A stretch of 64,000 nucleotides of DNA from Arthrobacter sp. zg-Y769 (GCF_020907405.1 NZ_JAJJOE010000014.1:1-64000); one strand, 5' to 3'. Positions 20,578 to 31,076 are shown, numbered from the stretch's first letter. Notes: generated by a model not told the origin, from the sequence alone. Program-made: numbers and translations.

Positions 20578-20666
20578 GCGTGTTCCTCCTGCGCTTAGAC
20601 GGCCCCGGCTGCTATCCATCTTGCCCGTTCGATCCCGCTCAGGCGCGGACCCCGGCAGATTCAGCT

Positions 20667-20680
20667 TCTGGGATCCCAGA
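20667..20680. promoter_or_regulatory. Probable hut operator 1 (14-bp palindrome)
   Basis: TCTGGGATCCCAGA is a perfect palindrome between the divergent hutH and regulator genes. It covers the expected -35 region of the regulator promoter. A 12/14 match lies before hutU. Confidence 0.7.
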
Positions 20681-20688
20681 CACTGCCC

Positions 20689-20694
20689 TAGACT
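20689..20694 (+). promoter_or_regulatory. -10 box TAGACT of the regulator gene, leaderless
   Basis: TAGACT ends six bases before ATG 20701. With a 17-base spacer the -35 region would be 20666-20671, inside the palindrome, which predicts autorepression. Confidence 0.55.
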
Positions 20695-20700
20695 CTGGGC

Positions 20701-21528
20701 ATGCCCGCTGCCTATGCCCGTGTCCAGGTCCCTGCGGCGGCCCAGGTCCTGGCCATCCTGCGCTACCTCGGACAGCAGGCCGGGCCCGTGAGTGCATCCG
20801 CCGTCGCACGGGACCTTGCGCTGCCCCGCTCCACCACCTATCACCTGCTGGCCGCGCTGGTGAGCGACGGCTTTGCCGTGCACCTGCCGGAGGAGAGGCG
20901 GTACGCCCTGGGTGCCACGGCCCACGAACTGGGCACCGGCTACGCCCGGCAGGCCCCGCTGCAGCGCATTGCGCGGTTTCCGCTGCGCCGGCTTGTTGCA
21001 CAGACCCGCTTCACCGCGCATCTGGCGGTGCTGCAGGGGACCGACGTGATCTACGTGATCGAGGAGCGGGCGCCGCGCCAGCAGCGGCTGGTGACCGACG
21101 CCGGCATCCGCCTTCCGGCCCACCGCACCGCCAGCGGCCGGGTCCTGCTGGCCGGGATGACCGGCGCCCAGCTGAGGGCCCTCTACCCGGACCCCGGGGC
21201 GGTGCGGTCCTCCCGCAGCGGCGGCACGGCACTGCCTGGCCTGCTGGAAGAGGTCCGTGGACGCGGCTATGCCTGGGAAGAGAACGAAGTCACCGAGGGC
21301 TTCTCTTCCGTTGCCGTACCTGTGCCGGACCGCAGCGGCCACGCCGTCGCCGGCCTGACCCTGACCGCGCCGAACCGCACCCGGGGGATCGATGCGCTGG
21401 CCGGACAGGTCCTGTCCGACCTGCTGCGCTGCGCCGCCGAGCTTTCCCGCCGCTTAGGCGCCCGCCCGCGGCCCGGCCCAATTGTGTCTGATATCCCAGA
21501 CGCCTATCCCGGACCGGCTGCACGCTGA
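20701..21528 (+). CDS. IclR-family regulator of histidine utilisation (probable)
   Basis: A 275-residue IclR-type regulator: N-terminal winged helix-turn-helix ([38 protein letters not shown]) followed by the ligand-binding domain ([48 protein letters not shown]). Its position between hutH and hutU, and the shared palindromes before itself and before hutU, make it the likely hut regulator; the inducer would be urocanate or histidine by analogy with other hut systems. Family call is firm, target and ligand are inferred. It lies 25 bases upstream of hutU. Confidence 0.88.
   Translation: MPAAYARVQVPAAAQVLAILRYLGQQAGPVSASAVARDLALPRSTTYHLLAALVSDGFAVHLPEERRYALGATAHELGTGYARQAPLQRIARFPLRRLVAQTRFTAHLAVLQGTDVIYVIEERAPRQQRLVTDAGIRLPAHRTASGRVLLAGMTGAQLRALYPDPGAVRSSRSGGTALPGLLEEVRGRGYAWEENEVTEGFSSVAVPVPDRSGHAVAGLTLTAPNRTRGIDALAGQVLSDLLRCAAELSRRLGARPRPGPIVSDIPDAYPGPAAR
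21487..21500. promoter_or_regulatory. Probable hut operator 2
   Basis: TCTGATATCCCAGA matches operator 1 at 12 of 14 positions and stays nearly palindromic. It lies inside the last codons of the regulator gene, about 19 bases upstream of the expected hutU -35 position, where an activator could sit. Confidence 0.6.
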
Positions 21529-21541
21529 ACCGCCCCGGGGC

Positions 21542-21547
21542 TACGGT
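21542..21547 (+). promoter_or_regulatory. -10 box TACGGT for hutU, leaderless
   Basis: TACGGT ends six bases before ATG 21554. Confidence 0.45.
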
Positions 21548-21553
21548 CTGGCT

Positions 21554-23239
<1,686 letters not shown>

Positions 23240-23260
23240 GCACCCCGCCGAGAGAGAACC

Positions 23261-24460
23261 ATGGACACTGTTAGCAGCCTGCTTGCCTCAATTGCCGACG
23301 TCGGACGGGATGCGCGGCGCGGCGGCTACTCCCGGCCCGTGTTTTCGACGCCGGAGCTGACGCTGCGCGAGTGGTTTAGCCAGGAGGCACAGCGCCGCGG
23401 ACTGGACGTGGAAACGGACCGCAACGGCATCCTCTGGGCCTGGTGGGGCGAACCCGAACGGGGTGCCCTGGTGACGGGCAGCCACCTGGACTCCGTGCCG
23501 GGAGGCGGAGCGTTCGACGGGCCGCTGGGGGTGGCCTCCGCGCTGGCCGCCGTGGATCTGCTGCGGGGGCGCGGCATCACCCGCAACCGTTCCCTGGCCA
23601 TCACCGTCTTCCCGGAAGAGGAAGGGTCCCGCTTCGGCGTCGCCTGTCTTGGATCGCGCCTGCTGACCGGAGACATGGATCCGGACAAGGCCCGGAACCT
23701 GCGCGATGCGGACGGAACCACCTTCGCCGACGCCGCCCGGGCCAACGGACTCGACCCCGCACGGCTGGGACGCGACGACGAGGCGCTGGCCCGGATCGGG
23801 GACTTCGTGGAACTGCACGTGGAGCAGGGCCGCGGGCTCGGCGAGGACGGTCCCGCGGTGGCCGTGGGTGGATCCATCCTGGGCCACGGCCGCTGGCGGA
23901 TCACCGTCTCCGGGCAGGGCAACCACGCCGGCACCACCGCCATGGAGGACCGCGCCGACCCCCTGGTTGCCGCCGCGCAGATCATCGTGGCCGTGCAGAA
24001 GGCTGCCGCCGCCGTCGACGGCGCCCGGGCCACGGTGGGCCGGCTCGCTCCGGTCCCGGGCGGCACCAATGTGATTGCCTCCCGGGTGGACCTCTGGCTC
24101 GACGCCCGGCACCCCGACGACGCCGCCGCCCTGGCCCTCGTGGAAACCATTCACGGCAAGGCGCAGAAGATCGCCGCGTTCGAAGGCTGCACCGTGTCCC
24201 TGGCACCGGAATCCTGGACCGGGTCGGTGACCTTTGATGCCGCACTGGGCCGGAGCCTGCAGCTGGCCCTCCCGGGCGCTCCGGTGCTGGCGACGGGTGC
24301 CGGGCATGACGCCGGGATCCTCGCCGGGCATGTGCCTTCCGGCATGCTGTTTGTCCGCAATCCGACCGGGATCTCACACTCCCCGGAGGAATTCGTGGAG
24401 GCACACGACGCCGAGGCCGGAGCCGCTGCGCTCGCCGATGTGCTGGAGGCGCTGCTGTGA
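23261..24460 (+). CDS. M20-family amidohydrolase in the hut cluster (allantoate amidohydrolase-like)
   Basis: A 399-residue binuclear-metal peptidase-fold enzyme. Metal ligands are visible in GSHLDSVPGGGAFDG, FPEEEGSRFGVACLGS and ELHVEQG, and a late TGAGHDAGILAG. By sequence it belongs with allantoate amidohydrolases and N-carbamoyl-amino-acid hydrolases. Its place between hutU and hutF, overlapping hutF by four bases, argues for a role in histidine catabolism. HutF makes N-formyl-L-glutamate, and no classical HutG formylglutamate deformylase is seen, so this enzyme is a good candidate for that last step. Family firm, role inferred. Confidence 0.85.
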   Translation: MDTVSSLLASIADVGRDARRGGYSRPVFSTPELTLREWFSQEAQRRGLDVETDRNGILWAWWGEPERGALVTGSHLDSVPGGGAFDGPLGVASALAAVDLLRGRGITRNRSLAITVFPEEEGSRFGVACLGSRLLTGDMDPDKARNLRDADGTTFADAARANGLDPARLGRDDEALARIGDFVELHVEQGRGLGEDGPAVAVGGSILGHGRWRITVSGQGNHAGTTAMEDRADPLVAAAQIIVAVQKAAAAVDGARATVGRLAPVPGGTNVIASRVDLWLDARHPDDAAALALVETIHGKAQKIAAFEGCTVSLAPESWTGSVTFDAALGRSLQLALPGAPVLATGAGHDAGILAGHVPSGMLFVRNPTGISHSPEEFVEAHDAEAGAAALADVLEALL

Positions 24461-25872
24461 ACGGTGCCGGAGGTCCTTCGGGTGCGGCCGTCTGGTGCGA
24501 GGCGGGGTGGTACCAGGGCGGCATCCGCGAGGGCATCCGGCTTTCGGTCGACCCCGCGGGAACCGTCACGGCAGCCGCACCTGGCACGGAAGCCGAACCC
24601 GGGGACCTGGTCCTTTCCGGCGTCGTCTTTCCCGCAGCCGCGAACGCCCATTCACATGCCTTCCACCGGGTGCTGCGCGGACGCACCCATACCTCCGGGG
24701 ACTTCTGGAGCTGGCGGGAGCAGATGTACTCGGCCGCCGGGGCCCTGACCCCGGCGCTGTACGAACAGCTCGCCACAGCCGTGTTCGCGGAGATGGTGGT
24801 CTCCGGCTACACCAGCGTCGCCGAGTTCCACTACGTGCACCATGCCCCGGACGGCTCCGCCTATCCGGAGCACGGCATGGAACTGGCCCTGGCCCGGGCA
24901 GCGGTTAGTGCCGGCATCCGGCTGACCCTGCTGGACACCTGTTATCTTTCCGGCGGTTTGGGGACACGCAGCGTGGGGGCACCGCTGGAGCCCTCGCAGC
25001 GGCGGTTCGGGGACGCCGACGCCGATGCCTGGCTGTCCCGGTTCGCTTCGCTGCAGGCGGCGGTCGCTGCGCGGTTTCCTCCGGAGCAGGTCAGCGTCGG
25101 GGCCGCCCTGCACTCCGTCCGCGCCGTGCCGGAGGCTGCGCTGGCCCGCATTGCGAAGCGGCTGCCGGCCGGGATTCCGCTGCACATCCATCTGTCCGAA
25201 CAGCCGCAGGAAAACGCCGACTGCCTGGCCGCGACCGGGTTGACGCCCACGGGACTTCTCCACCGGCACGGGCTGCTCAGTTCCCGGCTCTCGGTGGTCC
25301 ACGCCACGCACCTGACCGACGCCGACATGGCCCTGCTGGGAGCGGCGGACGCCACCGCGGTGTTCTGCCCCAGCACGGAAGCCGACCTCGCGGACGGCCT
25401 CGGTCCCGCCACGGAACTGCGGAACGCCGGTGTTGCCCTGGCCCTGGGCAGTGACCAGCACGCCGTCGTCGATCCCTGGCTGGAGATGCGGGCACTGGAA
25501 CACGGCGAGCGGCTGCGCACCGGCAAGCGCGGCACCTTCACCCCGGCCGACCTGCACTTTGCCGCGTCCGACGCCGGAGCAGCGGCGCAGGGCCGGCGTG
25601 CACCCGGGCTGGAACCGGGGAAGGCCTGCGACCTCATGGCGGTTCGCCCGCACAGCGTGCGCACCGCCGGGTCACGGCCCGGACAGCTGGCATTTTCCGC
25701 CACCGCGGCGGACGTAACCGCCGTCGTCGTCGGCGGCCGGCTCCTCGCCCGGAACGGGCACCACACCGTCCTCGGTGACCCGGCCGTCCTGCTGCGGGAG
25801 GCCATTGCCGCCGTCGACTCCGCCCCCGCAGCAGTGCACGAAACCCGCTTGGAAGGAACCCGGCACCCATGA
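24457..25872 (+). CDS. hutF: Formimidoylglutamate deiminase
   Basis: A 471-residue amidohydrolase-superfamily enzyme that turns N-formimino-L-glutamate into N-formyl-L-glutamate and ammonia in the five-step histidine pathway. Metal-binding signature NAHSHAFHRVLRGRTH near residue 65, then IPLHIHLSEQPQENADC (third ligand), VVHATHLTDADM and LALGSDQHAVVDPW (catalytic aspartate). GTG 24457 overlaps the preceding stop, and the stop overlaps the hutI start (ATGA at 25869), so three enzymes are translationally coupled. Confidence 0.95.
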   Translation: MNGAGGPSGAAVWCEAGWYQGGIREGIRLSVDPAGTVTAAAPGTEAEPGDLVLSGVVFPAAANAHSHAFHRVLRGRTHTSGDFWSWREQMYSAAGALTPALYEQLATAVFAEMVVSGYTSVAEFHYVHHAPDGSAYPEHGMELALARAAVSAGIRLTLLDTCYLSGGLGTRSVGAPLEPSQRRFGDADADAWLSRFASLQAAVAARFPPEQVSVGAALHSVRAVPEAALARIAKRLPAGIPLHIHLSEQPQENADCLAATGLTPTGLLHRHGLLSSRLSVVHATHLTDADMALLGAADATAVFCPSTEADLADGLGPATELRNAGVALALGSDQHAVVDPWLEMRALEHGERLRTGKRGTFTPADLHFAASDAGAAAQGRRAPGLEPGKACDLMAVRPHSVRTAGSRPGQLAFSATAADVTAVVVGGRLLARNGHHTVLGDPAVLLREAIAAVDSAPAAVHETRLEGTRHP

Positions 25873-27104
25873 GCTCCGCCTCGACACTGATCACCAACAT
25901 CGGCGAACTCTCCACGCAGGACGCCGCCGCGGAGACCCCCGTGCTGCAGGATGCCGCCATCGTGTTCGAGGGGGAACGGATCAGCTGGATCGGGCCGGCG
26001 CGGAATGCCCCTGCTGCGGATGAGATGATCGACGCCGGCGGGCGCGCCGGGCTGCCCGGCTGGGTGGACTCGCATACCCACCTGGTGTTCGCCGGGGACC
26101 GCAGCGCGGAGTTCGAAGCGCGGATGGCGGGGCAGGCCTATGAAGCCGGCGGGATCGCGGTCACCACGGAAGCCACCCGCGCGGCGTCGGACTACGACCT
26201 GACCCGGCTGCTGCTGGCGCGGGCTGCCGAAGCCGCGGCGGGCGGCACCACGTACCTGGAAACCAAAACCGGCTACGGGCTAAACGTGGAGGAGGAACGC
26301 CGGCATGCCCGGATCGCGTCCACCGTGGCGGACACGGTCACGTTCCTGGGTGCGCACCTGGTGCCGGACGGCGCCGACGCCGACGAGTACACGGACCTGG
26401 TCTGCACCGACATGCTCGCCGCGGTGCGGCCGTACGTGCAGTGGGCGGACGTCTTCTGCGAAAAGGGCGCGTTCACCGAGGAACAGTCCCGGCGGGTGCT
26501 GCAGGCGGGCCGGGATGCCGGCCTGGGGCTGCGGGTACACGGCAACCAGCTCGGGCCCGGCGCCGGGGTGCAGCTCGCGGTGGAGTTCGGAGCGGCGAGC
26601 GTGGACCACGTGAACCACCTGTCCGACGACGACGTCGCGGCGCTCGCGGACAGCTGGGCCGGGTGGGGTGCCGGGGCCGGTGCTGGCACCGGAATCCCTG
26701 GGACCGTTGCGACGTGCCTGCCGGCCTGTGACCTGTCCACCCGGGCTCCGCTGGCTCCGGCACGGCAGCTGCTGGACGCCGGGGTGCAGGTGGCGTTGGC
26801 GTCGAACTGCAACCCGGGGACGTCCTTCACCAGCTCCATGGCTTTCTGCGTGGCCACGGCCGTGCTGCAGATGGGCCTCACCGTGCAGGAAGCCGTCCGG
26901 GCGGCCACCTACGGCGGCGCGCTGGCACTGCGGGTACACACCGGAGCCGACCGGGACGGTGCACGGGCTGTCGGGTCCCTCGCCGTCGGGCACCGCGCCG
27001 ATCTGCAGCTGCTCAATGCGCCCTCGGCCGCCCATCTGGCGTACCGGCCCGGAATGCCCCTGACCGGCATGGTGTTACGGGCCGGGGTGCCGGTGCGCCA
27101 CTGA
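25869..27104 (+). CDS. hutI: Imidazolonepropionase
   Basis: Third step of histidine breakdown: imidazolone-5-propionate to N-formimino-L-glutamate. The 411 residues include WVDSHTHLVFAGDRSAEFEARMAG (metal ligands and substrate contacts), TYLETKTGYGLNVEEE, a histidine ligand in LRVHGNQLGPGAG, VDHVNHLSDDD, and ALASNCNPGTSFTSSM near the C-terminus. It is the last gene of the hut run. A string of Gly and Ala around residues 263-270 (WGAGAGAGTG) is an unusual low-complexity insertion. Confidence 0.96.
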   Translation: MSSASTLITNIGELSTQDAAAETPVLQDAAIVFEGERISWIGPARNAPAADEMIDAGGRAGLPGWVDSHTHLVFAGDRSAEFEARMAGQAYEAGGIAVTTEATRAASDYDLTRLLLARAAEAAAGGTTYLETKTGYGLNVEEERRHARIASTVADTVTFLGAHLVPDGADADEYTDLVCTDMLAAVRPYVQWADVFCEKGAFTEEQSRRVLQAGRDAGLGLRVHGNQLGPGAGVQLAVEFGAASVDHVNHLSDDDVAALADSWAGWGAGAGAGTGIPGTVATCLPACDLSTRAPLAPARQLLDAGVQVALASNCNPGTSFTSSMAFCVATAVLQMGLTVQEAVRAATYGGALALRVHTGADRDGARAVGSLAVGHRADLQLLNAPSAAHLAYRPGMPLTGMVLRAGVPVRH

Positions 27105-27179
27105 GCCGCCGACAGGGGCCAGGGGGTAGGGACTGCGGGGTTGCGGGGTGCGGAGCCGGACGGGGATCGAGTCTGCACG

Positions 27180-27211
27180 ATTTACCAATTTCAGAGCGGA
27201 AATCGGTAAAT
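27180..27211. repeat. Imperfect inverted repeat
   Basis: ATTTACCAATTTC (27180-27192) pairs with GAAATCGGTAAAT (27199-27211) at 12 of 13 positions across a six-base loop. The right arm is also the first unit of the direct repeat that follows. Confidence 0.75.
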
Positions 27212-27278
27212 GTTGCTGACTCGATGCGGAAACCGGTAAATGTTGCTGACTCGATGCGGAAACCGGTAAATGTTCGGG
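27196..27278. repeat. 30-bp tandem repeat, 2.8 copies
   Basis: Units start at 27196, 27226 and 27256 and contain GCGGAAACCGGTAAATG, with one base different in the first unit. The third unit breaks off at 27278. It lies in the gap between hutI and the CPBP gene. Confidence 0.85.
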
Positions 27279-27380
27279 AACGGCGCTTCGATGAGCAAGG
27301 AATGGTCCAGGTCCGATACGAGCGCCGGTAGGTCCGGCTCCGGCAAGCCGAGGCGACCCGATGCAAGCCGGGCCGTCCGG

Positions 27381-27386
27381 CACAAT
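27381..27386 (+). promoter_or_regulatory. -10 box CACAAT, leaderless
   Basis: CACAAT ends seven bases before ATG 27394 and helps choose that start for the CPBP protease. Confidence 0.5.
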
Positions 27387-27393
27387 GGTGTCC

Positions 27394-28182
27394 ATGTCTG
27401 CAGCCCTGCCCTCCGCCCCCGCTGAATCCCTGGACCCGCGGGCCCGCCGGATGCTGGTGTTCGAAATCCTGATTGTGCTGGGGCTTTCGCTCGGCAGGTC
27501 CGGGGTTTACGCCGTCGTCGAACTCATTGAAAAGGCCACCGAGGCGCCGCTGGGCGACCAGACCACCACGCTGAATCCCGTCCTCGATGAGCGGCCGTAC
27601 TTCGACCTGGTGTACCAGCTGCTGGGGATCTTCTTTTCCCTGCTGCCGGTGGCGCTGGTCCTGTTCCTGCTGACCGAACCCGGAAAGTCGGCGTTCCGAC
27701 GGATCGGTTTCACGTTCGCTAAACCGCTTCGCGACTTCGGGCTCGGCGTGGCGCTGGCAGCGGTCATCGGCGTCGGCACGCTTGGCGTTTACGCCGCCGG
27801 ACGGGCGCTGGGCATCACCACCGCCATTGTTCCGGCAGACCTGGACACCTACTGGTGGACGCTGCCGGTGCTGATCCTCTCGGCCATGCGGCATGCCGTG
27901 CTGGAGGAAGTCATTGTGGTGGGCTACCTGTTCCTGCGGCTGCGGCAGCTGGGCTGGGGGACGCCGGCAATCATCCTCACCAGCGCCCTGATCCGGGCGA
28001 GCTACCACCTGTACCAGGGGATCGGCCCGGGCATCGGGAACTTCCTGATGGGCCTGCTCTTCGGGTACGCCTACTACAAGACACGCCGGGTCATGCCGCT
28101 GGTGATAGCGCACGCGCTGGTGGACATCGCCGGGTTTGTCGGTTTTGCGCTGTTTGGTTCGGCCATCGGGATCGGCGACTGA
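27394..28182 (+). CDS. CPBP-family intramembrane metalloprotease
   Basis: A 262-residue polytopic membrane protein of the CAAX-protease and bacteriocin-processing family. Motif 1 is LEEVIVVGYLFLRLRQLG (the EE pair; the usual arginine after it is replaced by Gly-Tyr-Leu), motif 2 is ASYHLYQGIGPGIGNFLMG, and a late histidine lies in PLVIAHALVD. Several hydrophobic helices are evident. Upstream in-frame ATGs at 27361 and 27385 exist; 27394 fits a leaderless promoter. Substrate unknown. Confidence 0.85.
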   Translation: MSAALPSAPAESLDPRARRMLVFEILIVLGLSLGRSGVYAVVELIEKATEAPLGDQTTTLNPVLDERPYFDLVYQLLGIFFSLLPVALVLFLLTEPGKSAFRRIGFTFAKPLRDFGLGVALAAVIGVGTLGVYAAGRALGITTAIVPADLDTYWWTLPVLILSAMRHAVLEEVIVVGYLFLRLRQLGWGTPAIILTSALIRASYHLYQGIGPGIGNFLMGLLFGYAYYKTRRVMPLVIAHALVDIAGFVGFALFGSAIGIGD

Positions 28183-28193
28183 GCGGCATCCCC

Positions 28194-28199
28194 TAGGCT
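28194..28199 (+). promoter_or_regulatory. -10 box TAGGCT, leaderless
   Basis: TAGGCT ends six bases before GTG 28206. Confidence 0.5.
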
Positions 28200-28205
28200 G
28201 GCCCC

Positions 28206-30023
28206 GTGACACTGATGACCCCGTGGGGCGCAGCCCTGGACCCCGAATCCGTCCTGCCGGAATACCCCCGCCCCCAGCTGGCCCGTGACAGCTACCTGAA
28301 CCTCAACGGCTACTGGCAGTACGCGATCACCTCCGTGCGCCAGGAGCAGCCTCCGGAGGCCAGCGACTGGGACGGACAGATCCTGGTGCCGTTCTCGCCC
28401 GAGGCGCCGCTTTCCGGGGTGAACCGGCAGCTGCAGCCGCAGCAGCTGCTCTGGTACCGGCGGACCGTGACCCTGCCGGAGGGCTTCGCGGGCGAGCGGA
28501 TCCTGCTGCACTTCGGCGCGGTGGATTCCAGCTGCCGGGTCACGGTCAACGGTATTCCCGTGGGCGGGCACGACGGCGGCTACCTGCCGTTCTCCCTCGA
28601 CATCACCGAGGCGCTGGCCGCGGGCCCGGACGGCGGTTCCCCCGGGGCCGGGCACGAAATCGTAGTCCGGGTACGGGACCTGAGCAACACCGGATCCGCC
28701 AGCCGCGGCAAGCAGACCCTGGACCGCGGCGGGATCTGGTACACGGCTCAGTCCGGAATCTGGCAGACAGTCTGGCTGGAAGCGGTGCCGCAGGCGAGCA
28801 TCGCGCGCCTGGTCCTGGTGCCGGACCTGGACTCAGTGACCGCCAGGGTGCTGGTCGACGACGTCCGGTCCGCCCCGGACAGCACGGACCTGCTCGCGGA
28901 AGTCACCCTGGCCGCGGACGGGCACCCGGTGGCGGCCGCCGTCGTCGTTCCCGGAACCCCGGTGCGGATCCCGGTCCCGGATGCGCACCTCTGGTCGCCG
29001 GAGGACCCGTTCCTTTACGACGTCACCGTGCGGCTGCTCACCGACGGCCGGGAAGCCGACCGGGTCCGCAGCTACACCGCGCTGCGGACCGTGGGAACGG
29101 GGCCCGACGACGCCGGGCACCTGCGGCTACTGCTGAACGGGCGGCCGTATTTCCATGCGGGGCTGCTGGACCAGGGCTACTGGCCGGACGGGCTGTACAC
29201 GGCGCCGTCGGACGAGGCACTGGCCTCCGATATCCGTGCGGCGAAGGACCTCGGCTTCGCGATGCTGCGCAAGCACATCAAGATCGAACCGCTGCGCTGG
29301 TACTACCATGCCGACCGGCTGGGCATCCTGGTCTGGCAGGACCTGGTGAACGGCGGTGCTGCGTATCGGCACTCCGTGGTCACTGCTCCGGCGGTGGGGG
29401 CGGCACACCGGTCCGACGACGACTACGCCGCCTTCGGGCGGGCCGATGCGCAGGGCAGGGAACAGTTCCTGGCCGAACTGCACGGCACGGTGGAGCTGCT
29501 GGGAAACAGCCCGTCCATCGTGGTGTGGGTGCCGTTCAACGAAGGGTGGGGCCAGTTCGACGCCAATGCCGTCACCGTACTGCTGCGGGGCCTGGATCCG
29601 ACGCGGACCATCGACCACGCCAGCGGCTGGCATGACCAGGGCGGGGGAGACCTCAAAAGCGTGCACGTCTACTTTGTGCCGTTCCGGCTGCGGAAGGGCT
29701 GGCTGGCCGGGGGCCGCGCCGTCGTCCTGTCCGAGTACGGGGGTTACAGCCTGCGCATTCCCGGGCACACCTTCAACGACAAGGAGTTCGGGTACCGGCG
29801 GTTCCGGTCCCGGCGTGCCCTGGCCCGGGCGTACGAGCGGCTGCACCGGCGGCAGATTGAACCTGCGGTCGCCGGCGGGCTGGCCGCGACGGTCTACACC
29901 CAGCTCACGGACGTCGAGGACGAGGTCAACGGGCTCCTCACGTACGACCGCCGGGTGGTGAAGATCGACGCCGGTCTGGTGCGCGGGATCAATGCGGGGC
30001 TTCGTCGTGCTGCGGGGTCCTGA
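28206..30023 (+). CDS. Glycoside hydrolase family 2 protein
   Basis: A 605-residue cytoplasmic protein with the GH2 domain order: N-terminal jelly-roll sugar-binding domain (LNLNGYWQYAI, WYRRTVTLP, CRVTVNGIPVGGHDGGYLPF), an immunoglobulin-like domain (LWSPEDPFLYDVTV), and a TIM barrel. FAMLRKHIKIEPLRWYYHADRLGILVWQD lies before the acid/base glutamate in VWVPFNEGWGQFD (NE pair). The nucleophile region is the LSEYGGYS segment. The activity could be beta-galactosidase, beta-mannosidase or beta-glucuronidase. No signal peptide and no sugar transporter nearby. The open frame is shorter than LacZ-type enzymes. Confidence 0.9.
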   Translation: MTLMTPWGAALDPESVLPEYPRPQLARDSYLNLNGYWQYAITSVRQEQPPEASDWDGQILVPFSPEAPLSGVNRQLQPQQLLWYRRTVTLPEGFAGERILLHFGAVDSSCRVTVNGIPVGGHDGGYLPFSLDITEALAAGPDGGSPGAGHEIVVRVRDLSNTGSASRGKQTLDRGGIWYTAQSGIWQTVWLEAVPQASIARLVLVPDLDSVTARVLVDDVRSAPDSTDLLAEVTLAADGHPVAAAVVVPGTPVRIPVPDAHLWSPEDPFLYDVTVRLLTDGREADRVRSYTALRTVGTGPDDAGHLRLLLNGRPYFHAGLLDQGYWPDGLYTAPSDEALASDIRAAKDLGFAMLRKHIKIEPLRWYYHADRLGILVWQDLVNGGAAYRHSVVTAPAVGAAHRSDDDYAAFGRADAQGREQFLAELHGTVELLGNSPSIVVWVPFNEGWGQFDANAVTVLLRGLDPTRTIDHASGWHDQGGGDLKSVHVYFVPFRLRKGWLAGGRAVVLSEYGGYSLRIPGHTFNDKEFGYRRFRSRRALARAYERLHRRQIEPAVAGGLAATVYTQLTDVEDEVNGLLTYDRRVVKIDAGLVRGINAGLRRAAGS

Positions 30024-30054
30024 GCGCTTTTGCCTCCTGGCTGAGGAAATCGTA

Positions 30055-30117
30055 CGGTTTGGGAAATTCCTGCCACGGCGCAGCGCAGGGATTTCCCAAA
30101 CCGGCAGCAGAATCCCA
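30055..30117. repeat. Palindromic repeat element, copy A
   Basis: GGTTTGGGAAATTCCTG and CAGGGATTTCCCAAACC form a near-perfect 17-bp inverted repeat around CCACGGCGCAGCG, followed by CAGCAGAATCCC. A shorter relative lies at 31162-31214; the two bracket the AbiEi-like gene. Confidence 0.85.
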
Positions 30118-30131
30118 ATATGGCAGCGAAA

Positions 30132-31076
30132 TTAGCGATAGGGACGGGTGCGGGGCAGGCCGGCACCGAGCATCCTCCGGGGCAGGCTCTCCGGATGTTC
30201 AGGTGGCCTGCCGATGTCGTTCCAGGACCAGCGGACGAAACGGACCCCCGTAGCTCGGATGGCATCTTCCCGCCGTTTTTCCCGCATGAGCGTCTCCCAT
30301 GACGGTTCGACAGCTAAGCCGTTTGCGCCGTATTTCCCGGCACCGTCGAATTCCCCCACCAAGTCCTGTTCCGTCCAGTAAAAGTCCGTGCGGAAGCGGC
30401 CCGTGGGGGTCCTGAATTCATGCTGCAGCTCGGGGGATGGAAACCCAAGCCGGTGCAGGACGGCTCGGGAATACGACTCGCCGGCCGACTCAGAGCGTTC
30501 ATCTGCAAAGTCGACAACCCGCCCGGCCCGGAGGCTTTTGGCATGACTGGGCAGGTTGGCGGCCAATTCCTTCAGGTGTTCTTTCTTTACCCCGGGAAGG
30601 CCGCGGACGGGGTCCGGGTGCAGCACACGGTCCATGGCCGGAACTGCGCGCTCAAAATCCAAGTGGGCAGCCATATCCAAGACCGTTTGGGCCCTGGAGG
30701 TGAGTGTCATTCCGTCCACGACCTCCAAGGGTTCCAGCAGCCGGCGTGCGCTCCACCGGAGGTCGCCTCGGCGTCGGCCATGGGATGCAGCAGAGGCCAG
30801 CAGTAAAACTTCAGGGAATGTTCCGATCACCGGCAGCCCCCATATGGAAGCGGCAGATTGTTGAATGAGCACACGTTGTTCCGGCGCCTGCTCCACGGTG
30901 GCCCGTATGCGGACGCGGTTCTGTTCCCAAAGAGGCAGCTGCCGCCACACTTCAGAGTGGACGTAGATGCCGCTGCGGAGGCGGATCAGTTCACCAGCCC
31001 GGCACCGCAGCGCGAGGGAACGCCGTCCGGAACCGTACAGCTCGGCGTCGGACGCGAAAAGCAGTTCGGGTTTCAT
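30132..31076 (-). CDS. AbiEi-antitoxin-like protein with DUF559-type nuclease-fold C-terminus
   Basis: A 314-residue protein. Residues 1-90 resemble the winged-helix AbiEi antitoxin N-terminus of type IV toxin-antitoxin systems (LALRCRAGELIRLRSGIYV). The C-terminal third has a Vsr/DUF559-like layout: GRFRTDFYWTEQDLVGEFDG with the acidic pair, then KRREDAIRATGVRFVRWSW. Solitary genes of this design are common in actinobacteria, and their partner toxin (AbiEii) is usually absent, as here. Whether it is a defence component or a stray regulator is unknown. It is flanked by palindromic repeats on both sides. Confidence 0.7.
   Translation of the reverse strand: MKPELLFASDAELYGSGRRSLALRCRAGELIRLRSGIYVHSEVWRQLPLWEQNRVRIRATVEQAPEQRVLIQQSAASIWGLPVIGTFPEVLLLASAASHGRRRGDLRWSARRLLEPLEVVDGMTLTSRAQTVLDMAAHLDFERAVPAMDRVLHPDPVRGLPGVKKEHLKELAANLPSHAKSLRAGRVVDFADERSESAGESYSRAVLHRLGFPSPELQHEFRTPTGRFRTDFYWTEQDLVGEFDGAGKYGANGLAVEPSWETLMREKRREDAIRATGVRFVRWSWNDIGRPPEHPESLPRRMLGAGLPRTRPYR

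Noticed and set aside
27196-27278. CRISPR array
   Set aside because: Fewer than three units with no spacers; no cas genes.
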